This document shows, one piece after another, positions 25,680 through 33,752 of a stretch of DNA of 53,470 nucleotides. The DNA comes from CAZRKC01 sp964600665 (GTDB lineage Bacteria > Bacillota > SLNR01), in assembly GCA_964600665.1 (NCBI GenBank), contig CAZRKC010000014.1, forward strand, positions 1 to 53,470. Direction: 5' to 3'. The position numbers and the translations under genes were made by a program. How positions within the stretch are numbered: the first letter of the stretch is position 1; every line of letters starts with the position of its first letter. The notes beneath the pieces were generated by a model, which was not told the DNA's origin, ran no database searches, and saw nothing but the letters and a program-made list of their open reading frames with translations.

Positions 25680-28571
25680 CTAATAACACCAAATCTCTAG
25701 TTCTGCCATACATCCTTTTATTCGTTCGTAAACTGGAATGGCTAATTTATATACATTATTGTTTTGCCTATCCTTTTTTGATACTTGAATATGTTTAAAA
25801 CCAGGCTGAGCTAATATTACTTTATAGTTCCATTCATTGATCCTGAAATTTTCTTTGATTTGATCAAAGACAGTTTGTGAACCTAGAATAATATGAGAAT
25901 AGGTTTTCATCCTTTCTTCGAGTCGAGTTAATAATTCTGGATTAGAAATCCAATGGATGCTTCGAAGTGCTTGAGCAAACAAAACATCACAGTCAGCTTT
26001 CCTACACCCCGGATTAGCATTGATCGATGCTTTACAGTGTATTATGTTTATCGTTCTATTACCAGTTGAAAACCATAATAAATCAGCAATTTCATTTGCC
26101 CGGTCATCAAATATAAGTAAATCGCGATTAATATCTATCTCAGGTTGAATCAACTCAATAGTTTTATTCATAACTGGCAACCTGGTATTAGGCGCACCAA
26201 TATCATACCGTTCAGAAGTAATTATGCAGTTACTCCAATTCTTAATAACCCATGTTGAAGAAGGAATATACTCAATTTCTCTATTGGGTACAATCCGATT
26301 TTTCCCTTCGATTACATCACCATTTGGCATGATTAGTGATAGAGGATAATCGTTAAGGACATCCTGCAATGTATCAACAATAACATTGTTTTCATTCTTC
26401 TCCACCCTAAGAGAGATTATTCTATCAGCTACCAATGTCCAAAGATTCTCAGAATTAAAATCCATAATTAACTGTGCTTCGAAATCATCAATTCTAAGAG
26501 TGCTATATAAGACTCCAGTTTGTTCATCAAGACGGTCAGGTACTATTTCAGGTATAATATTTCTATAGGGCTGATGACCTTCGATATGTATTAAAATACT
26601 CTGCGATCTGAAAAATAACTCGTCCGGGATTATTGCAATCGGTATTTCGTCAATTTTATCTGTATAATATGATTGTGCTAAAAATGATAAACCAGGGAGA
26701 GAAGTAACCAAAGGTCCGTCTGTTATTAAGTTTGCAAGCTGATCACACCAAGACTTAAATTCTTCAGTTGTGCCTCTCTTCATTGCCCATACTCTTCCTT
26801 TTTTTGTTGCAATACCCCAGGTATTATCTTCGTCGAGGCTTAATAAAGCGTGCCCTGTACTAAATACTCTGCCTTCACTTGCTCTAACCGAGGCTTGCAC
26901 ACCACTCCCAATAATAGTTTTATATGCAGGTTGAGAAGCGCCCTTCATAACAGAATTTCGCAGTCCAACCATTATATAATCGCTTTGATTAAATTCTGAG
27001 AGTGTCTTATACAACCTACCATATGTAATAGTGTCGGATTTTCCTGTTGTTATGTATTGCTTGATAATTTTAAGAACGATTTCACTTGTCGTTAATTCAA
27101 AAAGTAGCTTTTTTCCCCTAATATGATAAAAAATGTGAACGTCAAGTAAATCCTCAATGTATATTTTTCTCCCTGCCCATTCTATGGGCTTATCATAAGA
27201 AGTCACTACGACTAGTGGGGAAGTAATGTCGTATTTCTCAGTGTGAATAATATTTATGTATTTAATATTTAAATTATAGTCAGTTAGTTGGAAATCATCA
27301 GCTGTTTCGTATACTCTTGCGCTAAAAAACACGTTTAACTCAGGCATTTGGAAATCAGTATCAATAGCATGATTTGACCGATAAAAACGTGCTCTCATCA
27401 TTTGTTCATCTATAACACCTGGAATTAATCGACTCCATGCACTATCTGCCTTATATAATTCACTTACCTCACCTCTCACTTCATCAATATTAGCAATTAA
27501 GGTTGCTTGACCTTCTTGGTCTGCAGATTGACGCGATATTCGACCGAGAAATTGAATTGTATATGGTATTGATCTGGGAGTAGCGTGTAAAACAGCAACT
27601 TTTAAATTTGGGATGTCAAGACCTTCACTAGCTATACCTACACAAATTAAACCGTCCAAAGTACCCTCACGAACCTGCTGAACCAATGCTGCATTTACAT
27701 TATGTGAGCGATCTGAATGAATTACATCAATGTTAAAGCCAGCATCGACATATTTTTCTAGTAAACTCTTTGTATCTTCTATACGATCTGTACGTATTAT
27801 TATTGCTGCATTTTGATTTGATAATTTCTCGTTCCTGTAAACCTTTAATGCTTTGTTGACTAAAGCGGCATCGTAGTCATGTTGCTGTATACCAGCACAA
27901 ATACCTTCAAAACAAACTGAACGTAAAATCCCATCGTCAAGAGCTTTGCCAATGGGATAATGATACGTTAGCTTTGCTTGCATCCTTCTTCTATCTCTTC
28001 TAAATGGAGTAGCAGTAAAAAAAACCCTTTTGATGCTTAAATAATAGTCATTTATTGCCTTCCAAGTTGGGGCAGGTGAGTGATGTGCCTCATCAATAAA
28101 TACAGCATCAATTAAGTCGTATGGAACTGGTGTTAATTGACTGAAGTAAGGGGATATGCTATTGGGATGCGCAACAACAACATCGTTATCATTAAATATT
28201 GCTTCCCATGCCTCTCTCGAGCTTTGGCGTTTTTCGACTTCAAAAACATTAACAAGTGGCATGTCTGCAGGTATACATCCTGCGGTTTTTAAGTCTTTTA
28301 AAATCCTGAAATTATCACACAATTGCCTTCGAAGTATTTTCGATGGCACAATTATTAATATCTTAGATAACTTAAGCTCAAAGCATGAAGCCATCATTAT
28401 TGCCGTTTTTCCTGAACCCGTAGGCATGCTAATAAGAGCAGCTATTTCATTTGAGGACATTGTATAATAACTTTTTAAGGCCCATATAGCACCAAGCTGA
28501 CATTTCCTAAGACCAGGTTGACCACTAGGTTCAAGTATAAATCGATTACAATTCTCCTGAAAAACCGACAT
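25680..28571 (-). CDS. SF2 DEAH-box helicase with nuclease-like C-terminus, candidate defence gene
   Basis: This is a 963-residue protein. The helicase core has MPTGSGKT (49-56), IDEAHH (Asp160-His163), TATP (186-189), ASEGLDIP and QFLGRISR (340-347). The middle 450 residues match nothing I know. Residues 822-870 have EIAD (Glu827, Asp830), then HCK (Lys847) 14 residues later, and RKAD; this resembles a PD-(D/E)XK-type nuclease core. Stand-alone proteins of this make-up occur in defence islands. The ATG at 28571 follows a G8 tract 5 bases away. It is AT-rich, convergent with the prophage and beside its end, so it may be acquired DNA. No partner gene such as hamA is adjacent. Confidence 0.8.
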   Translation of the reverse strand: MSVFQENCNRFILEPSGQPGLRKCQLGAIWALKSYYTMSSNEIAALISMPTGSGKTAIMMASCFELKLSKILIIVPSKILRRQLCDNFRILKDLKTAGCIPADMPLVNVFEVEKRQSSREAWEAIFNDNDVVVAHPNSISPYFSQLTPVPYDLIDAVFIDEAHHSPAPTWKAINDYYLSIKRVFFTATPFRRDRRRMQAKLTYHYPIGKALDDGILRSVCFEGICAGIQQHDYDAALVNKALKVYRNEKLSNQNAAIIIRTDRIEDTKSLLEKYVDAGFNIDVIHSDRSHNVNAALVQQVREGTLDGLICVGIASEGLDIPNLKVAVLHATPRSIPYTIQFLGRISRQSADQEGQATLIANIDEVRGEVSELYKADSAWSRLIPGVIDEQMMRARFYRSNHAIDTDFQMPELNVFFSARVYETADDFQLTDYNLNIKYINIIHTEKYDITSPLVVVTSYDKPIEWAGRKIYIEDLLDVHIFYHIRGKKLLFELTTSEIVLKIIKQYITTGKSDTITYGRLYKTLSEFNQSDYIMVGLRNSVMKGASQPAYKTIIGSGVQASVRASEGRVFSTGHALLSLDEDNTWGIATKKGRVWAMKRGTTEEFKSWCDQLANLITDGPLVTSLPGLSFLAQSYYTDKIDEIPIAIIPDELFFRSQSILIHIEGHQPYRNIIPEIVPDRLDEQTGVLYSTLRIDDFEAQLIMDFNSENLWTLVADRIISLRVEKNENNVIVDTLQDVLNDYPLSLIMPNGDVIEGKNRIVPNREIEYIPSSTWVIKNWSNCIITSERYDIGAPNTRLPVMNKTIELIQPEIDINRDLLIFDDRANEIADLLWFSTGNRTINIIHCKASINANPGCRKADCDVLFAQALRSIHWISNPELLTRLEERMKTYSHIILGSQTVFDQIKENFRINEWNYKVILAQPGFKHIQVSKKDRQNNNVYKLAIPVYERIKGCMAELEIWCY

Positions 28572-28576
28572 AGATT

Positions 28577-28600
28577 CCCCCCCCTTTTTTTAGTTTTTTT
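28577..28600 (-). promoter_or_regulatory. Homopolymer ribosome binding site of the helicase gene
   Basis: Read on the - strand, A7, CT, A7 and G8 precede AATCT and the ATG. The G8 run (28577-28584) is the only Shine-Dalgarno sequence available. Runs of this length slip during replication, and a change in length would alter binding-site spacing. A -10-like TATAAT lies at 28649-28654 with no good -35. Confidence 0.6.
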
Positions 28601-28648
28601 CATTATCACTCATTGATGCAATTTCATTAACCCTCAATTATGATTGAC

Positions 28649-28790
28649 ATTATACTGAAATTTGACATTCGATATGGGCAATCAACCAACCTGACCACTC
28701 AACCCCGGAAAATCCGAAAAACATCTAAATCGACCACTCACAAACCCATGTTATCCAAACTGACCACTCGCCAGACTATGACATCTAAAC
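28649..28790. repeat. Repeated motif resembling an IS21-family end
   Basis: GACCACTC occurs at 28693, 28732 and 28762, each preceded by AT-rich spacers, and ACATCTAAA occurs at 28721 and 28781. On the - strand this reads as repeated GAGTGGTCA/G followed by TTT-like sequence, the pattern of transposase binding sites at IS21-family ends. No istA or istB gene is present, so this would be a solo end or relic. The rest of 28602-28917 shows nothing I can identify. Confidence 0.45.
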
Positions 28791-28917
28791 CGCTCTGTCA
28801 CATTCAAAATCATGTCTTTGGACTTGTTCCCACGAACCGATATTTTCACGATTCTTACACATCAGATTTTTGCTCCCAAACCTCGAAAAGCCCTTATTTC
28901 AAGCCTTTTGCACACAC

Positions 28918-30315
28918 TCACTCTTCCACCCTTGACATCAAAACTACCGTCTCAATGTGATGCGTTTGCGGAAACATGTCGACTGGTTGGATCCTACAAA
29001 TTGCATATCCTGAATTCGTCAAGATCGCCATGTCCCTTGCAAGGCTAGCCGGATTACAAGATACATAAATTAGTTTCTGAATATCAGTCGATATTATCGT
29101 TTCAATCACTTTTCGGTCACACCCAGCTCTAGGGGGATCCACGACGAGTGTTGAGATATTGGGATATGCCTCAATCAAACCCGGGAGCACATCCTCGACC
29201 TGTCCACAGACAAAAGTCGCATTCTGAATACCGTTGTCTGCACTGTTCCTTATTGCATTCTCGATGGCATCCGGTATCGATTCAATACCTACCACTAAGC
29301 CAGCATGCTCTGCTAGGAACATGCTAATGGTACCGATTCCACAATAAGCATCGACAATCGTGTCATGTCTTTTCGGTTCTGCATAATCAACGACGGTTTT
29401 GTATAGGACTTCGACTTGTTCAGGATTGACTTGAAAGAATGACTTACTGGATACCTGAAACTTGTAGCTGCCGATGTAGTCGTAAATCGCATCCTCACCA
29501 TAATGAACTATCGATTCGTGACCCAGAACCACATTGGTTCGTTTGGTGTTGACATTTTCAATGATTCCATTCAAGTCAGACATTTCAAGCTTGAGTGCAG
29601 CCAGAGCCTCAGTCCATTTACTTTCACATTGCCCATTGGTCACCAAAACCAGCATCTGGTCTTGGGTTCGCTCTGAGTTTCGCACCATAAGATGACGCAG
29701 AAACCCATCGTTAGTCTTTTCATCATACACGGATGTATTATAGTTCTTCAGTATCTTCCTTGCGGTCTGAATGGTTCGATTGATCTCTTCATGTTGAATC
29801 AGACATCGATCAACTTTGACCAAGTCATGTGTGCCATGCATATAAAACCCAGAGATCAATTCCCCATTGTGCCAGCCCATTGGCATCTGTACCTTATTTC
29901 GATAATTCCATTGATTTCTGGCTCCAAGAACAGGTTGGACTTCAACATGGGGAAGCCCTCCGATCCGAGTTAAGGCATCATAGACTTTTTGTTGTTTGAA
30001 CTTCAGTTGCTGATTATATGACATATGTTGCAGTTGACATCCTCCACACTCATAATAGACCGGGCAGGGGGGCTCCACCCGAAACGCTGCAGGCTTTGAG
30101 ATTTCAATGATGGTCCCCACAGCATAACTCGATTTCACTTGAATGATTTCTAATGTTACTTCTTCATCTTCAAGCGCATATGGGACAAATACCGTAAAGT
30201 CCTGATAACGGCAGACCCCATCACCTTGGTGATTCATCCCGGATATTTTCACCTTCACTCGATCTCCCATTGAAACCGGTCTCATTTTTTGGTTTTTCCC
30301 CTTAGCCATCAGCAT
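28918..30315 (-). CDS. rlmD: 23S rRNA (uracil-5-)-methyltransferase, RlmD/RumA family
   Basis: This 465-residue enzyme adds a methyl group from S-adenosylmethionine to C5 of a uracil in 23S rRNA (U1939 for RlmD; related enzymes act on U747 or tRNA). It has an N-terminal TRAM domain (VKVKISGMNHQGDGVCRYQD), iron-sulfur cysteines in CPVYYECGGCQLQH plus a later one in VDRCLIQ, the SAM site DAYCGIGTISMFLAE, the DPPRAGCD motif and the catalytic SCNPASLARD. ATG 30315 has GAGG 5 bases upstream. It follows the Nif3-like gene after a terminator. Exact target specificity among paralogs cannot be read from the sequence. Confidence 0.85.
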   Translation of the reverse strand: MLMAKGKNQKMRPVSMGDRVKVKISGMNHQGDGVCRYQDFTVFVPYALEDEEVTLEIIQVKSSYAVGTIIEISKPAAFRVEPPCPVYYECGGCQLQHMSYNQQLKFKQQKVYDALTRIGGLPHVEVQPVLGARNQWNYRNKVQMPMGWHNGELISGFYMHGTHDLVKVDRCLIQHEEINRTIQTARKILKNYNTSVYDEKTNDGFLRHLMVRNSERTQDQMLVLVTNGQCESKWTEALAALKLEMSDLNGIIENVNTKRTNVVLGHESIVHYGEDAIYDYIGSYKFQVSSKSFFQVNPEQVEVLYKTVVDYAEPKRHDTIVDAYCGIGTISMFLAEHAGLVVGIESIPDAIENAIRNSADNGIQNATFVCGQVEDVLPGLIEAYPNISTLVVDPPRAGCDRKVIETIISTDIQKLIYVSCNPASLARDMAILTNSGYAICRIQPVDMFPQTHHIETVVLMSRVEE

Positions 30316-30360
30316 GATCACCTCGCAAACTGTAATTCGTTTTTCATGCATTGATTCCTG

Positions 30361-30384
30361 AAAAATGACCCCTTTCGGGGTCAT
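30361..30384 (-). terminator. Intrinsic terminator after the Nif3-like gene
   Basis: A perfect 8-bp stem ATGACCCC / GGGGTCAT with a 4-base loop is followed on the - strand by a T run. It begins at the base next to the stop codon of the Nif3-like gene. Confidence 0.88.
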
Positions 30385-31140
30385 TCATTCTAAATGCTCT
30401 TCCGGTATCTCGACGAATCTGAGATCAGGCAGAATCTTTGTAAGCTCGTTTGTTAAGCTACGCACACCATGAGTTTCCGTGAAAGTATGGCTTCCCACCA
30501 GCATATTCACTTTCATCAATTTTGCATACATGACCGAATAAAGAATTTTTTCGCCGGTGATATAGACATCACAACCGCTGCTAAATGCCGCCCTCATGTC
30601 CTGTGTCATCATACCGGCACCCGTGATGACCGCAATCATGCGGACAGGGCGATTGTGGAATTCCCATGATTTCACGCGTTCCCCGCAAACTTCTTCCAAT
30701 CGTTTCTGAAGTTCACTAAAATCAATGGGGTCATCAAATGTTCCAAATCTGCCCGCCATCAGTAAGTCCATATAAGGGCAGCATTTACCTGTTTCCCGTG
30801 CCCCCATCAGCCTCAGCAGTGTCGCTGATGTCCCAAAATCAGCATCATCCAATAATCCGTGCACATAGCCAGCTGCCATCCCATATTCTTTCAGTCGATT
30901 GATGCATTCATCCTTCAGCCCAAAGATGAAATCCCAAGCATCGTGATGCGTTAATATAAGCTGACATCCAGCACCATGTGCAACTTCAATTGTATCCGGG
31001 GTTAAATTTGCGCAGTAACCAACTGTATCAACACCAGTTTCACAATAATCCAGTAATCCCATCTCTTCCGGAAATTTCGCAACCTTCTCGGGGTCAAAGC
31101 AGCCAAGTACATGATCCCACAATTCTTTGCTGGAAATCAT
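30385..31140 (-). CDS. Nif3-like dinuclear metal center protein
   Basis: This 251-residue member of the NIF3/YbgI/DUF34 family forms hexameric rings with two metal ions per subunit; its cellular function is unresolved. Visible metal-binding parts are LTHHDAWDF (two histidines) and the C-terminal GSHTFTETHG (His and Glu). VITGAGMM and DVYITGEK match the conserved central strands. ATG 31140 has GGAGG at 31148-31152, 7 bases upstream; the longer frame to 31197 has no binding site. It lies 82 bases downstream of the permease gene and may share its transcript. Confidence 0.82.
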   Translation of the reverse strand: MISSKELWDHVLGCFDPEKVAKFPEEMGLLDYCETGVDTVGYCANLTPDTIEVAHGAGCQLILTHHDAWDFIFGLKDECINRLKEYGMAAGYVHGLLDDADFGTSATLLRLMGARETGKCCPYMDLLMAGRFGTFDDPIDFSELQKRLEEVCGERVKSWEFHNRPVRMIAVITGAGMMTQDMRAAFSSGCDVYITGEKILYSVMYAKLMKVNMLVGSHTFTETHGVRSLTNELTKILPDLRFVEIPEEHLE

Positions 31141-31222
31141 TTCGTCGCCTCCAATCAGGTTTGAAGCCAAAAGGCTATCACACAAAGCAACATCCATAAA
31201 TTGGCGCTTCCGTTACGCATTA

Positions 31223-32161
31223 TCAGGTTTTTAATCGCGGATCCAAAGTATCTCTGAGCCAGTCACCGACAAGGTTGATACCAAGGACCGTAAACATGAT
31301 AGCCAGTCCTGGGAACGTTGCGACCCACCAGGCATTGGTGATGTACTCTCGACCATCAGCAAGCATACTCCCCCAAGTTGGGATGCTAGGCTCTACACCC
31401 AATCCTAAAAAGGTTAAAGAGGATTCGGCAATAATGACTTTCGCAACTTCCAGAGTAGCAATGATCACAATTGTGCTGATAATATTCGGCAGTATATGCT
31501 TGATCATTACTTGACTGTCGCGGTTCCCGATTGCCCTCGCAGCTTCAACATATTCTTTTTCGCGAATGGACATAACTTCTCCTCTAACGACCCGGCCATA
31601 CATAACCCAGCCAGTAACACCTAACACGATAATCACATTCCGCAGCCCGCTTCCCAAAACAGCCATCACGGCAAGTGCCAGTAGAATAAATGGGAAAGCT
31701 AACTGGATATCCGCCATCCTCATGATGAAAGCATCGATCTTATTGCCATAGAACCCTGAAAGCATTCCCAATATCGTTCCCAGAATGCCAGAAATCAAGA
31801 CAGCAACGCCACCAACCATCAGCGAGATTTTAGAGCCGTAGATAATCCGGCTCAAGATATCCCGTCCCAAATGATCCGTTCCAAGGATATGTGCCCAGTT
31901 CCCGCCATTTGACCAGGCTGGGGGTGTAAGTCGCATGGTTAGATTCTGTGCCATAGGATCATAGGGTGAAATCACAGACGATAATACGGCTGTCAAAATA
32001 ACGGTCAAAATAATGAGAGCGCCTATAAAAGCTGCTTTATTGCGGAAAAGACTTTTTATGGCTCGCTTAAACTTGACCGAGCTTTCACTGGGTGTCTTGT
32101 TGATCATAATTTCGATTTCTTTCCCTTTTTTTGCATTTAGGACAGTACCGATATAGTCCAT
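31223..32161 (-). CDS. Peptide ABC transporter permease, DppC/OppC type
   Basis: This 312-residue inner-membrane permease has an N-terminal segment AAFIGALIILTVILTAVLSS, a periplasmic-type loop LGTDHLGRDILSRIIYGSK that is the OppC_N/DppC signature, and five further membrane segments. EYVEAARAIGNRDSQVMIKH is the EAA loop that docks on the ATPase. ATG 32161 has GGAGG at 32170-32174, 8 bases upstream. It lies 12 bases after the DppB-type gene. Binding protein and ATPases are not adjacent but are encoded on the other side of gatCAB. Confidence 0.9.
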   Translation of the reverse strand: MDYIGTVLNAKKGKEIEIMINKTPSESSVKFKRAIKSLFRNKAAFIGALIILTVILTAVLSSVISPYDPMAQNLTMRLTPPAWSNGGNWAHILGTDHLGRDILSRIIYGSKISLMVGGVAVLISGILGTILGMLSGFYGNKIDAFIMRMADIQLAFPFILLALAVMAVLGSGLRNVIIVLGVTGWVMYGRVVRGEVMSIREKEYVEAARAIGNRDSQVMIKHILPNIISTIVIIATLEVAKVIIAESSLTFLGLGVEPSIPTWGSMLADGREYITNAWWVATFPGLAIMFTVLGINLVGDWLRDTLDPRLKT

Positions 32162-32173
32162 GTATTCCACCTC

Positions 32174-33100
32174 CTAATCATAACGGATCCTTGGATCCAG
32201 ATAAGTATACGCTAAGTCGGTCAATAGATTGATCATTACAATAGATATAGCCATGATAAACACAATTGATTGCACCAGCGGGATATCCCGATTATTGATC
32301 GCTTGAATCGCCAATCGCCCAACTCCAGGCCAGGCAAAGATCGTTTCTGTAATCACTGCGCCCCCAAGCAAAGCCCCAAATTGTAAACCGACAACAGTTG
32401 CCACAGGGATCAGTGCATTTTTTAACGCATGTTTGTAGATGACAACTTTCCCGGACAACCCCTTTGCCTGAGCTGTTTTGATATAATCTTGCTTCAAGAC
32501 CTCAACCATACCGGAACGCAACAGGCGCATAATCGTCGCCGTTGAATATGTACCCAAGGTAATGGATGGTAATACCAGATGGGCAAATGTTCCTCTGCCA
32601 GAGGTCGGAAAAATCGGAAACTTAACTGCGAACATGATAATCAGCATGATTCCTAGCCAAAACACGGGCATTGATTGACCCAAAAGGCCGGTGACCGTAC
32701 CGAAATAATCGAAAAGTGAGTAACGACGGGTCGCAGATACGACACCCGCTGGTATCGCAATCAAAATTGCGATGGCCATAGCCATAAATGTCAGTTGGAA
32801 TGTGGCCGGCATCCGCTCTAGCACCAATTTCAAGGCCGGTTGATTATGTCGCAGAGACATTCCAAAATCACCCCGGACAGCACCGCTCAGAAAGCGTAAA
32901 TATTGAATGTATATGGGATCGTTAAATCCCATGGCTTCCTTGAACCGCATAACATCTTCCGGACTTGCATCCAGGGGAAGCATCAGACTGGCAGGGTCAC
33001 CTGTCAAATACATCATGAAAAACACCACCAACGACACTCCGAATATTACTAATACAGCCTGCTGCAACCGTCGTGTGATATATTTAGTCACGGTAACCAC
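32174..33100 (-). CDS. Peptide ABC transporter permease, DppB/OppB type
   Basis: This 308-residue permease begins with a KYITRRLQQAVLVIFGVSLV signal-anchor and has MYLTGDPA, then six membrane segments and the EAA loop DYIKTAQAKGLSGKVVIYKH; it ends LAYTYLDPRIRYD. These are classic features of DppB/OppB. The start is one of two GTG codons, 33100 or 33091; GGAGAGG at 33104-33110 lies 3 or 12 bases upstream. The gene is preceded by a long leader with a ykkC-family element and a T-box, so its transcription is probably controlled by starvation signals. Confidence 0.9.
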   Translation of the reverse strand: MVTVTKYITRRLQQAVLVIFGVSLVVFFMMYLTGDPASLMLPLDASPEDVMRFKEAMGFNDPIYIQYLRFLSGAVRGDFGMSLRHNQPALKLVLERMPATFQLTFMAMAIAILIAIPAGVVSATRRYSLFDYFGTVTGLLGQSMPVFWLGIMLIIMFAVKFPIFPTSGRGTFAHLVLPSITLGTYSTATIMRLLRSGMVEVLKQDYIKTAQAKGLSGKVVIYKHALKNALIPVATVVGLQFGALLGGAVITETIFAWPGVGRLAIQAINNRDIPLVQSIVFIMAISIVMINLLTDLAYTYLDPRIRYD

Positions 33101-33241
33101 CTACCTCTCCTGATTTGGTACTTGTCAACATCTCTGCACTCCCTTTCCATTGCTCCTGAGGAGCTACGCCGGTCATGTGTTGCCGGCTTTCTATGGTACT
33201 TACTTGTTAAATTCTTACTTCACCTCCTTATATATTTGGAT
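33101..33241 (-). other. Leader between T-box terminator and the permease gene
   Basis: After the T-box terminator the - strand has an AAGGAGGTGA without a good start codon behind it. An unsupported open frame of 30 codons (33176 to 33084; MTGVAPQEQWKG onward) overlaps the permease start. No binding site precedes it, so it is not called as a gene. Confidence 0.3.
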
Positions 33242-33520
33242 AAACAAAACTCCCATCCATGAATTGCTTCAGGGACGGGAGCTTATCCCGTGGTACCACC
33301 CTAATTCGCTGCCATAGGCAACCTCAACAGTACGGTTCATAATGAACGATACCAGGACCGGATAACGGCAGTCACTTTGCGCCGGCTCAGCCTATCAACA
33401 GATTCACTGTCTTCAGCCTGCAGTTCAGGGAGGAGTTCCAAATTGACCTCTGTGCCGTTCTCTCAGCAATACGGCTCTCTGTGTCAGTGATCAGATCTGT
33501 ACTGGTTCCCGTCATTACCA
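33242..33520 (-). promoter_or_regulatory. T-box riboswitch with terminator
   Basis: On the - strand, AGGGTGGTACCACGGG (33302-33287) is the T-box antiterminator sequence that binds the CCA end of uncharged tRNA. A 9-bp terminator stem (33273-33281 with 33250-33258) and a T-rich run (33249-33242) follow. Stem I appears to be closed by CAGTACAG and CTGAACTG, with the specifier region near GGAACTCC. The specifier codon cannot be fixed by eye; Leu, Ser, Thr, Asn or Gly remain possible. It controls the permease genes downstream. Confidence 0.9.
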
Positions 33521-33531
33521 TTCATTTTTGA

Positions 33532-33690
33532 GTATAAAAAGACCAAGCAGACTTCCTAACTCATCTCTGAGAGGAACTTTCCGCTTGGGCTTTTATCCCC
33601 ACGGTGTAATACTACTTTTGTAGTATTCTGTGCCGCTTGGACCAGACCGGGATTACCCGCGGAACCCTAGGCACACTTCCTAACTCATAA
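33532..33690 (-). promoter_or_regulatory. ykkC-family riboswitch with terminator, ppGpp subtype suspected
   Basis: On the - strand CCTAGGGTTCCG (33671-33660), CTGGTCCAAGCGGCAC and GGGATAAAAGCCC (33599-33587) match the ykkC family core. Guanidine-I members have GAGAG after CTGGTCC, while here it is AAGCGG; this change, and the T-box that follows, point to the ppGpp subtype (2a). The terminator stem (CCAAGC 33588-33583 with GCTTGG 33548-33543, T run to 33536) reuses aptamer bases, so ligand binding should favour read-through. Subtype is an inference. Confidence 0.7.
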
Positions 33691-33752
33691 TACAAATCTT
33701 ATTAATCTTTTTTAATTCTACAGTGATAAAAAAACTCCTGCTTCAAGAAAAA

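Noticed and set aside
25680..28571. Hachiman or another named two-gene defence system
   Set aside because: No HamA-like or other partner lies on either side; the neighbours are recombinases and rlmD.
28690..28790. CRISPR-like array from the GACCACTC repeats
   Set aside because: Units are short, imperfect and unevenly spaced (39 and 30 bases), with no cas genes.
28640..28960. A 106-codon open frame on the + strand before rlmD
   Set aside because: It runs through the repeated GACCACTC units and into the end of rlmD, has a Ser/Thr/His-rich meaningless product and no binding site.
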